Assembly (NCBI GenBank): GCA_964036295.1
Contig: OZ038464.1
Coordinates: 8,046,001-8,110,000, forward strand
Length of the DNA stretch: 64,000 nt
Direction of reading: 5' to 3'
From: Plumapathes pennacea
Lineage: Eukaryota; Cnidaria; Anthozoa; Antipatharia; Myriopathidae
The notes beneath the pieces were generated by a model, which was not told where the DNA came from, searched no databases, and saw nothing but the letters and a program-made list of their open reading frames with translations. Made by a program: the position numbers and the translations under genes. Of the stretch, positions 21,824-32,198 are shown in pieces (the first letter of the stretch is position 1; every line of letters starts with the position of its first letter).

Positions 21824-23267
21824 ATTTCAAGTTGTCAAAGGAGATATGCGTTCACTGTTAAGTGCAGAAACCTGCCAAAAGCTCAAGTTCTTGAAAGTGC
21901 TGGTGAAGGATCCTCCCCATCAGGTGAATACTGTGATCAATCAAGCAAATCCTGGCGTACCGTTGACAGTCAGTCGCAACAGCATCTTGGAGGAATATGC
22001 AGAAATTTTCGAAGGAGTTGGATGTCTCTCCGAGCCCTACCACATCGAAATTGACCCAACGATAAAGCCTACAGTACACCCACCCCGCAAAGTACCCGTA
22101 ACACTCAAAGAGCCCTTAAAGAAAGAGTTAGAAAGAAAGGTGCAGGAAGAAGTCCTGACTCCAGTGAGTGAGCCAACGGATTGGGTCTTAAGTATGGTGA
22201 CTGTCGTGAAGCCGAACAAGTTAAGGATTTGTATTGACCCTAAAGACCTCAACAAAGCTATTAAGCGCTCACACTACCCACTTCCAACCATTGAGGAAGT
22301 TGCCTCCAAACTTAGCAAAGCAAAGGTCTTTTCGGTACTGGATGCGAAAAGTGGTTTTTGGCAAGTGAAACTAGATGATGCCTCCAGCAGACTAACCACT
22401 TTTAACACACCTTTTGGCCGGTACCGCTGGTTGAGAATGCCCTTTGGCATCTCCTCTGCACCAGAGGAGTTCCAAAAGAGAATGAACAACACATTTGGGG
22501 ATCTCAACGGTGCAGCAGTCATTGCGAATGACCTTTTGGTGTACGGAGAAGGGGACAACATGGAAATGGCTATAGAAGACCATGACAAGAACCTCCGGAG
22601 TATCCTGAAGCGAGCTAAGGAGAGAAACCTCACCTTCAACAAGGAGAAAGTTCGCCTGAGATTTACCGAAGTACCCTACATTGGCCATTTGTTAACAGGA
22701 GGAGGCCTGAAAGCAGATCCAAAGAAAGTTGAGGCAATTCTGAATATACCCAAGCCGACGGATGTACAGTCAGTGAAGAGATTGCTGGGCATGGTCAACT
22801 ACCTTTCAAAGTTCCTTCCCCGGCTATCATCGGTCACGGAGCCATTAAGACGCTTGGAAGACAAAGATGTCGAATGGCACTGGAACGAAGTCCACGACAA
22901 AGCCATAAGAGAGGTGAAGAGTCTCATTGTAAACCACCCCGTGCTGAGATACTATGACATAAAAAAGGAAGTAACCCTACAGTGTGACGCGTCACAGTCA
23001 GGCCTCGGAGCGGTACTGCTACAAGAGGGCCAGCCAGTAGCTTTCACATCAAGGGCGCTCACAGCAACAGATAGAAACTACGCTCAGATCGAAAAGGAAC
23101 TTCTGGTAATCGTACATGCCTGTGAACGGTTTAATCAGTACCTGTTTGGTCGTTATGACACCGTAGAATCCGACCACAAGCCTTTGGAGGTCACACTGAA
23201 GAAACCACTGTTAGCAGCTCCGAAGCGGCTCCAGCGCATGATGATGCGTCTACAAAACTACACCTGA
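21762..23267 (+). pseudogene. Gypsy-1 reverse transcriptase and RNase H
   Basis: The open frame covers the RT fingers-palm region (V-V-K-P-N-K-L-R-I-C-I-D, then L-D-A-K-S-G-F-W-Q) and the RNase H start (C-D-A-S-Q-S-G-L-G-A-V-L). The metal-binding pair in the palm, normally two adjacent Asp, reads I-A-N-D at 22,521-22,532, so the first Asp is Asn. That substitution alone should abolish DNA synthesis. The frame stops at 23,265 after a one-base shift. Confidence 0.88.
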
Positions 23268-23293
23268 AAGTAGTTTACAAGCGAGGCCAAGAG

Positions 23294-24526
23294 ATGTACA
23301 TTGCAGATACCTTAAGCAGTGCTCACCTATCTACACCAGACCAGACAACACAGAAGGAACTGGAATTTATCCGGGCAGTAGAGGAGATCAACATGACTCA
23401 GCATCTCTCCATTACCAAAGAGCGCCTCACAGACTTCCAGCAGAAGACCAAAAATGATGCAGCTTTACAACAGCTGAAACATACCATACAATTCGGGTGG
23501 CCAGATAATAGAGACGCAGTCCCAAGAGAAATCAGGGCATATTACAATTTCCGGGATGAACTGTCCGTACAAGACGAAGTACTCTTCAAAGGGAACAGAG
23601 TCATAGTCCCAACAGTCATGAGACCAGAGATGGTGAAGAAAATCCATGCAAGCCACATCGGCGTTGAGGGCTGTCTGCGTCGAGCCAGAGACATCCTGTA
23701 TTGGCCTGGTATGAATGCAACTATCAGGGATCATGTCTTGGCCTGCGGGACCTGCAATACGTTTCGCATGGAGCAGGCCAAACAACCCCTCATGCCGCAG
23801 GAAGTACCTGATAGACCACGGTCAAAGGTTGCAGTGGATATGTTCATGCTGAACAGAGAAGAGTATATCATCATGGTGGATGATTACTCTAATTTCTTCG
23901 AGTTTCAACTTCTGCCCGACACGAAACTCCCAACAGTTCTCACCAGCATGAAGTCACAGTTTGCCAGACATGGCATTCCGAATGAAGTCAGAACCGATAA
24001 CGGCCCACAATTTTGCGCTTCAGAACTCCAGACATTTGCCAAAGAGTGGGACTTTGAGCACATTACGTCATCGCCATATTATGCTCAATCAAACGGCAAA
24101 GTAGTTAACACTGCTAAACGGATCCTCAAGAAAGCAAAGGCAGACCACAAAGATCCCTACCTAGCATTGCTCGACTGGAGAAATACGCCGACAGAAGGCC
24201 TCAACTCCTCGCCAGTACAGAGACTAATGGGAAGGAGAACCAGGACACTCCTCCCAACCAAAGCCACTCTACTTAAACCCGAGCTCGTGAAGCCTGCCAC
24301 TGAACTCCTAACACAAAAAAGGAAGAAACAAGCTCGATACTTCAACAGAGGGGCCAAGACACTGAAAGAGCTCAAGCAAGGAGACATTGCAAGGATACGA
24401 CCAGACCCAAAGGACCATACGAAGCTATGGAAGAAAGCAGTATGCCTCAGAGAAGTTGCAACAAGATCCTATGAAGTGGAAGTTGAAAGGAAAAGAGAAG
24501 CCAGAAGAGGACTGTTTTATGGATGA
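23294..24526 (+). pseudogene. Gypsy-1 integrase
   Basis: It contains the N-terminal H-x3-H...C-x2-C zinc site (23,645-23,760). The core has its first Asp in V-A-V-D-M-F (~23,838) and the second in T-D-N-G-P-Q-F (~23,996). The third acidic residue, expected in S-N-G-K-x-E, is Val (24,104-24,106). The last part continues in another frame to 24,707, ending in a Pro/Thr-rich tail with T-P-V-R-F-K-D. Loss of the catalytic Glu means integration cannot be driven by this copy. Confidence 0.85.
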
Positions 24527-24781
24527 ACTAGCAGAGCCATCCTTACCAGAAACACCAGATCCCGTTAGCCCAGACCAGCCAGACACACCACCTTTGGATG
24601 ACTCACCTGAAAGACCACCAGAGACCCCGCAGCCTACGGAAAGAAGATCAGCGAGAGGGCGAATACTCAGGACCCCAGTCCGTTTCAAGGACTACTGCAT
24701 GTCTTGAGCGCTACACACAAAACAGTTCATTAACTACATGCAAGTAGTGTTCCCGCCAAAGATAAGCACTCAACAACGGAC

Positions 24782-24820
24782 ATGTTTATGTTTATGTTTA
24801 TGTTTATGTTTATGTTTATT
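24782..24820. repeat. (TTTATG)n microsatellite
   Basis: About six TTTATG units just before the polypurine tract of Gypsy-1. Confidence 0.9.
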
Positions 24821-24835
24821 TAGTGTTCAGTGTTT

Positions 24836-24846
24836 AGTGAGGAGGA
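24836..24846 (+). promoter_or_regulatory. Polypurine tract of Gypsy-1
   Basis: Purine-rich AGTGAGGAGGA (one T) directly before the 3' LTR, the usual place for plus-strand priming. Confidence 0.6.
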
Positions 24847-25013
24847 TGTAACGATATTAGCCTGGTCGCTAAGCAATCAGTTCCCCGGATGGACGCGAAC
24901 CCTATTGTATCAGAGTGTGAGTGATGAGTGTGACCAGAGTGAACAGAGTGTGAGAGTATTAAAAGTGTTTATGCAATTTCAAGTCTACTCTCTGAGAAGC
25001 CCAACACGAAACA
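24847..25013 (+). repeat. Gypsy-1 3' LTR
   Basis: 167 bp, TGTAACG...CGAAACA, followed by GTGGT (25,014-25,018). Confidence 0.92.
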
Positions 25014-25018
25014 GTGGT

Positions 25019-25752
25019 CACCGAAGACCAAAAGCATAGCTCACGAGTCGCAAAGCTACACTACCAGAAACGAAGGTCTAGAGACATAGCTACGAAAGCC
25101 CAAGCGTGCATGCAAAAACTGCGAGGAGAGGAGGTATGCAGAGTAGGGCGAGAGGTGCAAAAGTGTTTAGACTCGCACAGCGACGTCAACAAGCACGAGA
25201 GCAGCGACAATAACAGTGATCACCCTTGTAGCACTTACAGTGATAAGGACGATGGTGATGATGATGCGGGCTGTGGTGGTGACGAAGGGGATTATAACGA
25301 CAATGTTGATTGCGATAATGACAGTGGCGACAAAGGTAGTAGCCATAATTAATGAGACTAATGAACATAATGAAACTAATGACCATAATAAAACTAATGT
25401 CTGCAATGATAATGATGACCATGATAATGACAATAATGACCATAATGATAATGGTGACCACAGTAATGATACTGACCGCACTGGTAATGACAGGACTGGT
25501 GAGAACAAAATCGACACTGATCACAAAACACCAACAAACTTGTCACAAGCCGATTCGAGTTTTCGCCGCAAGAGAAGTTTGCGTTTTACTAGTGATGAAG
25601 ACATATATCTCAGGAGGGGTCTCGCAAAGCACGTGTTCGGAAGATGGAAAAGAATTTTAGAGGACCCGGTGTTGACTTTTCAACAGGGCAGAATTGCTGA
25701 CTCGATTAAAAAAAGAGCCAGGTCTGCGTGTTTTCGACAGAAGCGCATATAG
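25019..25752 (+). pseudogene. Crypton, 3' portion: catalytic Tyr and Myb-like domain
   Basis: It resumes the Crypton frame after Gypsy-1. The catalytic tyrosine is in A-K-L-H-Y-Q-K-R-R-S-R (Tyr at 25,062). A long Asp/Asn/His-rich low-complexity region (25,190-25,520) follows, where a frameshift moves the reading into the frame ending at 25,752. The last ~60 residues (F-T-S-D-E-D...G-R-W-K-R-I-L...R-I-A-D-S-I-K-K-R) resemble a Myb/SANT DNA-binding domain. The domain order would be C2H2, recombinase, acidic linker, Myb. Confidence 0.72.
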
Positions 25753-26276
25753 CCAGCACATAATACGACAGCAAGAAATCAATGTCGACTTCATGGCAAC
25801 AACAATAAATTCTTATGTAATGTTGGGGTTCTAAAAGGAAACACGGTTTTGGAATGTGGAAGCCGGAGTATTTTGGACGAACCGCACTTTAGTTTTTAAC
25901 CAGAAACTGCCGACTCTCTCAGAAAAGAGCATTGTCGAAATCTGTAAAGTCTAAATAAAAGAAAGCGTTGCGATGCGATGTGCAAGTGTATCAAGCAAGA
26001 ATGGTATTGCGGTTTGCCGTTTTATTTTTTGCGTTTCGTGGGAATATATTTTCGCGGATCCGTTGGGCACGTTCCTATCGGTATTTCACACAGAAGAAGG
26101 TCGTAATATTGCTGTCACTTTAATTGAAATTCATTACATTCAGGAGTGAATGTCTCACGGGTACTATTAACGACAAGGAAAATAGATAAATTACACGCTA
26201 TATTAAAGAAGCACGATGAAGGTCACTTCTACTTGCACAACTCAATCTCAGTTCTATTCCATTCAGTTGATTCAGT
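25753..26276. other. Unannotated spacer
   Basis: Crypton 3' flank up to the end of the minus-strand helicase region. AATAAA-like motifs occur at 25,805 and ~25,955 on the plus strand; no gene seen. Confidence 0.35.
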
Positions 26277-26675
26277 CTACCGCAGGTCTTCACTGCGAAA
26301 AAACCCTGTGATTCTCCGCTGTTTTGCTGGCACTTGCAGAGTGGCACTCCTCCGCTTTCGCTGCTCGGCATTTCTCGTCTGGCTTGTAGGTGGAGTTAGT
26401 TGCGTCAGCTCTGGCTCACTGCAACCGTCGTGATCATTATCGTCTCTCGTGCTTTCACAGCCGACTGACTCCTCGCCGAACAAACAGGGTGGGGCGTACA
26501 AGTTGACCACAGCTGCTTCTTGTCCTTTCTCAATCCAGCCTTGCTCCACATAGATTCTTCGCCTTATTTCAATCCCGTGGGCCGGGTCTGTTTGAGCCGA
26601 CCTGTGATGTAATTTGATCGCTTCCACCAGCACCTCCAGGAAGTATTCTTTTCCCGTTCTTGTATCCTCGTCCAT
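26277..26675 (-). pseudogene. C-terminal tail of SF3 helicase gene (tentative)
   Basis: This is a 132-codon minus-strand frame, charged and with biased composition, downstream of the helicase domain. It ends with a basic segment and R-I-T-G-F-F, a shape reminiscent of short interaction peptides such as PIP boxes; that reading is speculative. It is separated from the helicase frame by an (AAT)n array, so continuity is not proven. Confidence 0.4.
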
Positions 26676-26759
26676 CTGCAGTGTTTAGCTCTCTTGAGAG
26701 GTGGACCAGTTCCCGTTCCTTTCCCAGCAGCCAGGTGCCCTGGTAAACTTCTTCGGCCT

Positions 26760-26760
<1 letters not shown>

Positions 26761-26836
<76 letters not shown>
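26761..26836. repeat. (AAT)n microsatellite
   Basis: About 25 AAT units. It separates the basic tail of the helicase frame from the 26,675-26,277 frame. Confidence 0.97.
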
Positions 26837-26837
<1 letters not shown>

Positions 26838-26841
26838 GCAC

Positions 26842-27472
26842 TCAGGATAATAATAGCACCTTTCGCTTTTTCTCTTTCTCTTCTTGCTGTCTCTTTGAGC
26901 TGAGACAAGCGCCTACAGCGCGTCTCAGCTTATCTGGATACGGCTCGTCGCCATCTTTTGGCATGGGTTGTGCCAAGTCCACGCCCAACTCCTCTAGCCT
27001 GGATCTCCTCTTCCGAAGCCTGCGTGTAGCAATTTTGACTTCCTCGCTCCTTCGCTGTGCGGTTCTTTCTAGTAAGTTTTCGTAAAATTCTTTTACGAAA
27101 GGGGTTGCTTTCTGCCACCCATGCCTCCCTGAGGCTCTCCGTTTGGCTATTGACCAGCTCTTCTGCGGGGAACTTGAGTTCTTTTTGGCAAGCAATCAAC
27201 ATTGGACATCTGTTGAAGACTGGTCTCGCCCTGGAATACTTCATATCATGCACGTTCCATTCTCCTTGTGTTACAATCTTCCAATCGTCAACGTCCATCA
27301 TACCTGCATGAGCCTCGTCTACAAGTATGACTTCCGTCTCCTCGTCGATCATGGCTTTGTTGAATGCCTTCTGCTTCGTCACTTTTGCTACCCGGGAAAT
27401 TGGAACAATGCCAAAGAGTGACGCAAACAGACTGGTTTTTCCACTATCAGCTTCGCCGACAAGACATGGTAC
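26842..27472 (-). pseudogene. SF3 (NS1-like) helicase, ATPase exon
   Basis: The exon starts after a CCTAAG acceptor at 27,473. It encodes a Walker A loop (G-E-A-D-S-G-K-T, ~27,457-27,434), a Walker B strand with acidic residues (V-I-L-V-D-E-A, ~27,340), and the W-K...T-Q-G-E-W segment with Lys/Gln positions expected of superfamily 3. A P-M-L-I-A-C-Q strand then fits the sensor-1 position. This arrangement is closest to the replication helicase of parvoviruses (NS1), but an intron upstream shows a cellular or mobile-element setting. Near 27,165 the better protein-like reading moves to the frame 27,195-26,842, which is basic and coiled-coil-like, so one frameshift is probable. Confidence 0.7.
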
Positions 27473-28053
27473 CTTAGGAAAAAGAAAAGCGTCACCGCGT
27501 TTGGTTCGGTTTGCCTCGAAACAACATCGCATCCCACCAGTAGCGCGAAGGTCATGGGTTTGAATTTACACCCTTCTTTTTACACACTTAATTCGTTGAT
27601 CACGCTTGAGCATTTTCCACAACTGCACTAGTCCGCGGGCGACTATTAGCTAATCTAGGCGGGCTAGTCAGGTGTATGGGGCTATAGAGAGAATAATTGT
27701 AAGAAAGACGATACAGAGGTAAAAAAATTCAATGAGTTGAACAATGAAAAAAACCATAAGATAAACAACAAAATTATTTCCCATATTGACAGCTAAAGCA
27801 TTAACTTTTGGAATAATTTTTTGCAGATCAACATACAAATTCTCATTTTTAAGAACATCAAAAAGTATGAAGCGAATTTTCCGTTCAAACATATACTTTT
27901 GTAATTTTCTAAAGCTTGTTGCCTACGTCATTGTGGGTTAGCGCCGAATCTTGAACAATATTATTTCCCGTGTTTCGAGTCTCGAGATTTTTTTTGCAGT
28001 AATAACGTGAGTATCACGCTGAGCAACTGTTACGAAGAGTGGGATACTCTTAC
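27473..28053 (-). other. Intron of SF3 helicase gene
   Basis: 581 bp, with donor AAG|GTAAGA at 28,054/28,053 and acceptor CTTTTTCCTAAG|G at 27,473/27,472, phase 0. The coding potential on the minus strand is continuous across the join. No internal feature was recognised. Confidence 0.65.
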
Positions 28054-29420
28054 CTTCTGTTTGTGCTGCTTCTTCTGAAACTGGAGTAATCCTATGTAGT
28101 CGGTACAAAACTCTTTGATCTGCTCTCCGTTCAAGCTGTTTTCCAAAATTTGACGGAAGTATTTTGGATCCGGCTCCTTCCTGTGGTCGTACGGACAAAA
28201 TGCCCTGGGCTCACGTGTCCGATGTCTCCTTCGTGAAGTGCATGTTCCAGGAATTCACGCTTTGATAAACACAAACACCAACCGTTGTTAACTTCGATGA
28301 GGTCATGGTCGATTTTCAGCTGCTTGATAAACTGCGTCTCGGGGTTTTGCAACTTCTTTTTTACTTGCTTCCCGTACTTAGACAGTCGGGCTTTGAATGC
28401 CTCATTTCCCTCAAGTGTGCCAATAAAGCTGTTCATGTCGCACTTTGTAGTGTACGTATACACTGCCTTTTTCTCTTTTCGGAGAATTGTACCCCTGCGC
28501 AGAGCGTAGCCAAGTCTGGTCATCAGCCTTTCGATGTCGTGGATTAGTTGGGTGTTCTGGTCAGATGTTAATGATCTGATGCTTGTAGACTCGCCGCTTT
28601 CTCGTACTTGAAACTCAGTCATTTCTACCCCTTGTAAATTCAGTTTTAAACCAGCTCGAGTTAGCGCCTGCAGTGTCTCGTGGATGTCTTGGCCTTGGCC
28701 TGGTTTTAACAGGCTGAACTTTAAAACGCTTTCAGTAGCTTCGCCTTCGTCGTCAGAAAAAGGCCTTTCCTCCAGGTCTGAAATTGCCACTTGACGACAA
28801 TACTCATACGAAGTGTCCACAATGTCGGTCATGAAACTCGAGTTGTGGTCTTTGACAACGTTACACAAAGACTTGGCCATTGCATTCGTAGTCTGGCTGC
28901 GACTGTTGGAAAGAACCTTTACATCTACTTCGACGTCGCAGTTAATCAGCCTCCTGCGAATAGGGGCCAAAGAAATCGGCGCACCGTTTGGTGAGGCAAA
29001 GGCCATCCAGTAGGACACTGCTGGATAACGCCCTCCTTCGACGGCGACAGCAATGGAACTCGATAGTCCGTGGCGGCTGCCAAGTTGTTGGCTGTGGGGT
29101 AACTGCTCTGATTCTTCCTCTTCCACGGCACTGTCGGATCCTGTGTTTCTCTTTTACCTTTCGAGGGAGGTTCAGTCGAGGAGATAGACGAGAAGTAGAA
29201 AGCCAAGTTTCCAAGACCTTCTAGTGCTTTATCACACTCCGCTCTCTTCTCGCACACAAGTTCCCAAGCTTTCGTTAAATTGTTGACATCCTTTTCGACT
29301 CTCCAGGTCATCTTTGCTTGCACCACGCAAAACGTTGCGTAAACAGCAGGGATCAGAAATGATCACGTCTTTGATGGCTTTACTGTTTAGCTGGCGGGCA
29401 GGATGGCGAGCTGTCGCCAT
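28054..29420 (-). pseudogene. SF3 helicase gene, N-terminal exon region
   Basis: Three overlapping minus-strand frames (29,420-29,232; 29,326-28,946; 29,126-28,131) and a fourth leading into the donor at 28,054 together look like one protein with three frame changes. A reasonable start is the ATG at 29,420 (M-A-T-A-R-H-P). The long central frame is acidic and contains no motif I can name. The segment just before the donor is the expected linker into an SF3 ATPase. Whether the shifts are true breaks or small unrecognised introns cannot be settled here. An endogenous parvovirus-like origin and a captured helicase gene are both possible. Confidence 0.55.
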
Positions 29421-29719
29421 GCTATTCTTGCTGACAAATGACCTGATTTGATACTCAGACGTCGAAATTCAACGAAAAACAGAAATTCAAGTAGGAAAAG
29501 AAATTATTTCCGCGGAGCAGAGGGCTGGCCATTTGCTTGCGAATTAACGAAAATAGATTGTTTCGCGACATCGCGCGAGATTGTGGAATCTCAAAGTCTT
29601 CCGCGGTTCGAGTTGTTTGCCTCCGTAGTCTTAGGTATGTTTTTACGGTTCAGCACACACGTATCACCGCTCGATTCACACCCACGGTTAACCGTTTTGG
29701 GCTGCTTTACTAGGAACAC

Positions 29720-30085
29720 AGTTATATAAACAATAAACTACTTTTGACGAGGAAATATGCACGGATAATTGTCCGAGGATATTATCTGTTCCGAGAAGCG
29801 AACAGTTGCCCGAGAGCGAAGCTCGAGGGCAACTGTGAGCTTTGAGGAACAGATAATGTCCAAGGACAATTATCTGTGCATATTTCCGAAGCCAGAAGTA
29901 GTTTATGGTCTTTATTATCCTTCAAATATTTCCTCTCGCAGTGCAAATAACGGCGCGGAAACTGTGAAGTTTTTTAGTGCTTTCTGGAACTACATTTTCG
30001 ACTCGTTCGCTCACGAGCGGACGTTATTCGGTCACGTGTCACGATTCTACCAATCACGCGCGGGGAGAAATATTTGATGGGTCAT
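29720..30085 (+). repeat. Palindromic dispersed repeat, copy 2
   Basis: Opposite orientation to 2696-3155. The core 29,743-29,905 is a hairpin with an extra inner pair around GCCCGAGAGCGAAGCTCGAGGGC that copy 1 lacks. Its end carries ATATTTGATGGGTCAT. Confidence 0.75.
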
Positions 30086-30843
30086 AAACACTATTAATTA
30101 GTTTCTCTATTGATTGCTACAGCTTCAACAAGCACGATGTTTACGTATATACCATTATCATTCAATTTGTGAAAGTATTTACCAAAATTGAGACAGCTGA
30201 GAATGGTGAATCGTTATAACTTTAAAAAAAATTATTATTTTTTATAAGCTGTTGAAATGGTGAACCGATGCAAAGATAGTATTCGTTTAATTCGCAATCG
30301 TACGTTTTCTTATAGTACGTAAAGTAAGATTTTGTTCATTACCTGAAGGAATAGTCGAGTCATTTTCTTTCTCAGTGTGATCAGTATTATGATAAACGCA
30401 AGTGTGAACCGTGCTGTGAATTATAGGTGAATTGTGAACAAGTGCACCGCTAAATATCTGACCAAGTCCGCTGGGACTGGGGAAGTGCGTTGCATGCTTT
30501 ATAGTTGTAATTGTACGTATCCGGTTTCATTGAATTTTCAGAAAACTAGACAGATAAAAAATCAAAATTATTTCCGTTGGTGCTTTCTCTAAATCAACAC
30601 TTGTTATAACACTTACTTTAAAAGTTGGCTACTCAATTTCGCGCCAATTTATGACATTTTTCTTAAATCAACCCCAATTTTCACCCTTATATCACTGAAA
30701 ACTCGCTTTGAAATAATTCTTTTGCAGTAAATATATCACAAATACATGCACAGCGTTTATAAAAATTACCCAGCCAAGTTTGGCCACAATACATCAAATC
30801 CTCTAGAAGATATGGACATTTTTAATTAACTCACATTATAGAG
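30086..30843. other. Unannotated spacer
   Basis: AT-rich. I see no frame or repeat pair. Confidence 0.35.
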
Positions 30844-31072
30844 ACAATCCTGGCCAAAGGCATGGGACACTTAGCTTTTTATCTAAAAATGATTACACTT
30901 TCACACTTCCCGCCCCCCTCCCCCCATGCAATGTTGACTGAGTGTGCTCAAAGTGCACACTCTTTAAGCAACATTGTATAGGGGAGGGGAGAGCCGCTTT
31001 TGTTGTTGAACAAGAGTGATGGTGAAAAACTAGCATTTTTGCAGAGTCCCACATACTTTTGGCCAGGATTGT
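30844..31072. mobile_element. 229-bp Tc1/mariner-like MITE
   Basis: The ends are ACAATCCTGGCCAAAGGCAT and the complement of ACAATCCTGGCCAAAAGTAT, an imperfect ~27-bp inverted repeat whose CTGGCCAAAAGTAT core resembles Tc1-type ends; TA follows the right end. Inside is another hairpin (about 30,915-30,990) built on CCCCTCCCC and GCAATGTTG. Confidence 0.7.
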
Positions 31073-31220
31073 AGTTACCGTGGAGTTTGGACAAAAGCCT
31101 TTGTCGTGGGAATAGCACAAATGCCAGCCGCTTGCTCATCCTACATATTCAACCTAGCATGATGCTCTTTAGCTTGAAATAAGTATTTTAAAAGAAAATA
31201 AATATTCGGAAATGTCTTCT

Positions 31221-31252
<32 letters not shown>

Positions 31253-31560
31253 CCCCCTCCTTCTCCGTCTTCTTCACTTGGAGTGCTTCTACATGTCTGG
31301 CAGAATTTGATTGAAGTACCTGGTCCTTTCGTGTTTTGGATTTTTGTAGAGGTATTTTTCATATCCAGCGTTTGGTACCTGCTTTGGTTCCTTCCTTGAT
31401 GGAGACCATGGAAGTGCTGCGCTAAGAAAGAATAAAATAAGAAAGATCATATGTAAAAGATTTGCAGTTCATACTCAAGTTCTTCGCATATGTAGCAATG
31501 GAGCCTACACAACTGTCCATCACCTTTTTACTCAGAAATTTATGTTATTATTTTGTAAAC
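31073..31560. other. Spacer with (TTC)n tract
   Basis: A (CTT)n microsatellite at 31,213-31,250. No coding feature. Confidence 0.5.
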
Positions 31561-31576
31561 CACATGGAGTGCAGAA

Positions 31577-31946
31577 ATGACCCGTATTCCTCGTCCTTTT
31601 CCAGATGAATCCAAATTGTCTGATTACCGCTGCAAAGATGTTTTCGACTCACCAACTGATGCTCGTCGCCCTCCTGCTGATTGGCAACCGCGTCACAACA
31701 TCAAGAAGAAGTTTGCAGAGGGAATTTTAAAGTTAGAAGACGAAGAGGCAATCAATTCATTGTGCAGGAAGAACTTGTGACAGTGTACTTGCAACACCTT
31801 ACCAATTTGGAACGGTTGAAGGAGATTCGAAAGGCTGACAAACAGCAGAAGAAGAAACAGACAGAGGTGAAGCGCTTTGAGGAGTATGACTGGGAAACAC
31901 TAGCCTGCACTGGCCAAGCACAAAATCTTCTTGTCCACGAATTGGA
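31577..31946 (+). pseudogene. Unidentified protein fragment, 5' part (split by LINE)
   Basis: Two frames (31,577-31,780 and the frame open across 31,745-31,950) belong together across a shift near 31,750. The peptide is charged, with V-Y-L-Q-H-L-T-N-L-E and a Lys-rich helix before R-F-E-E-Y-D-W. It looks like the C-terminal part of a repetitive coral protein, but I do not know the family. The frame breaks off at 31,946 and is taken up at 35,738. Confidence 0.5.
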
Positions 31947-32198
31947 GGTGCGAACAAAACGACCTCCCCCCAAAAATAATCAAAACAAGGGACTACAAAC
32001 GATTAAACCCAGACAATTTCCGTGCACACATCACAGCAGCCCCCTTTCATGTCGCCACTGCCTTTGATGAACCAGATGATCAACTCTGGGCATGGAATAA
32101 GATCTTCATGACCATATGCGACATACACGCACCCCTGAAAAAAAGTTAAAGCACGAAGCACCTCGTCACCATGGATCACCAATAAACTGAGATTCAAG

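Larger units (their letters stand above)
20417..25013 (+). mobile_element. Gypsy-1 LTR retrotransposon, full length (4597 bp)
   Basis: Two 167-bp LTRs flank gag, protease, reverse transcriptase, RNase H and integrase in Ty3/Gypsy order. The 5-bp target duplication (GTGAT/GTGGT) and TG...CA ends are canonical. The coding region is damaged by several single-base frameshifts and by substitutions at catalytic positions. It sits inside the recombinase domain of a Crypton. Confidence 0.93.

Noticed and set aside
21858-22688. Minus-strand frames opposite the Gypsy-1 RT
   Set aside because: Shadows of the RT frame on the other strand.
26694-26903. Poly-Ile 'membrane protein' frame
   Set aside because: Generated by the (AAT)n array.
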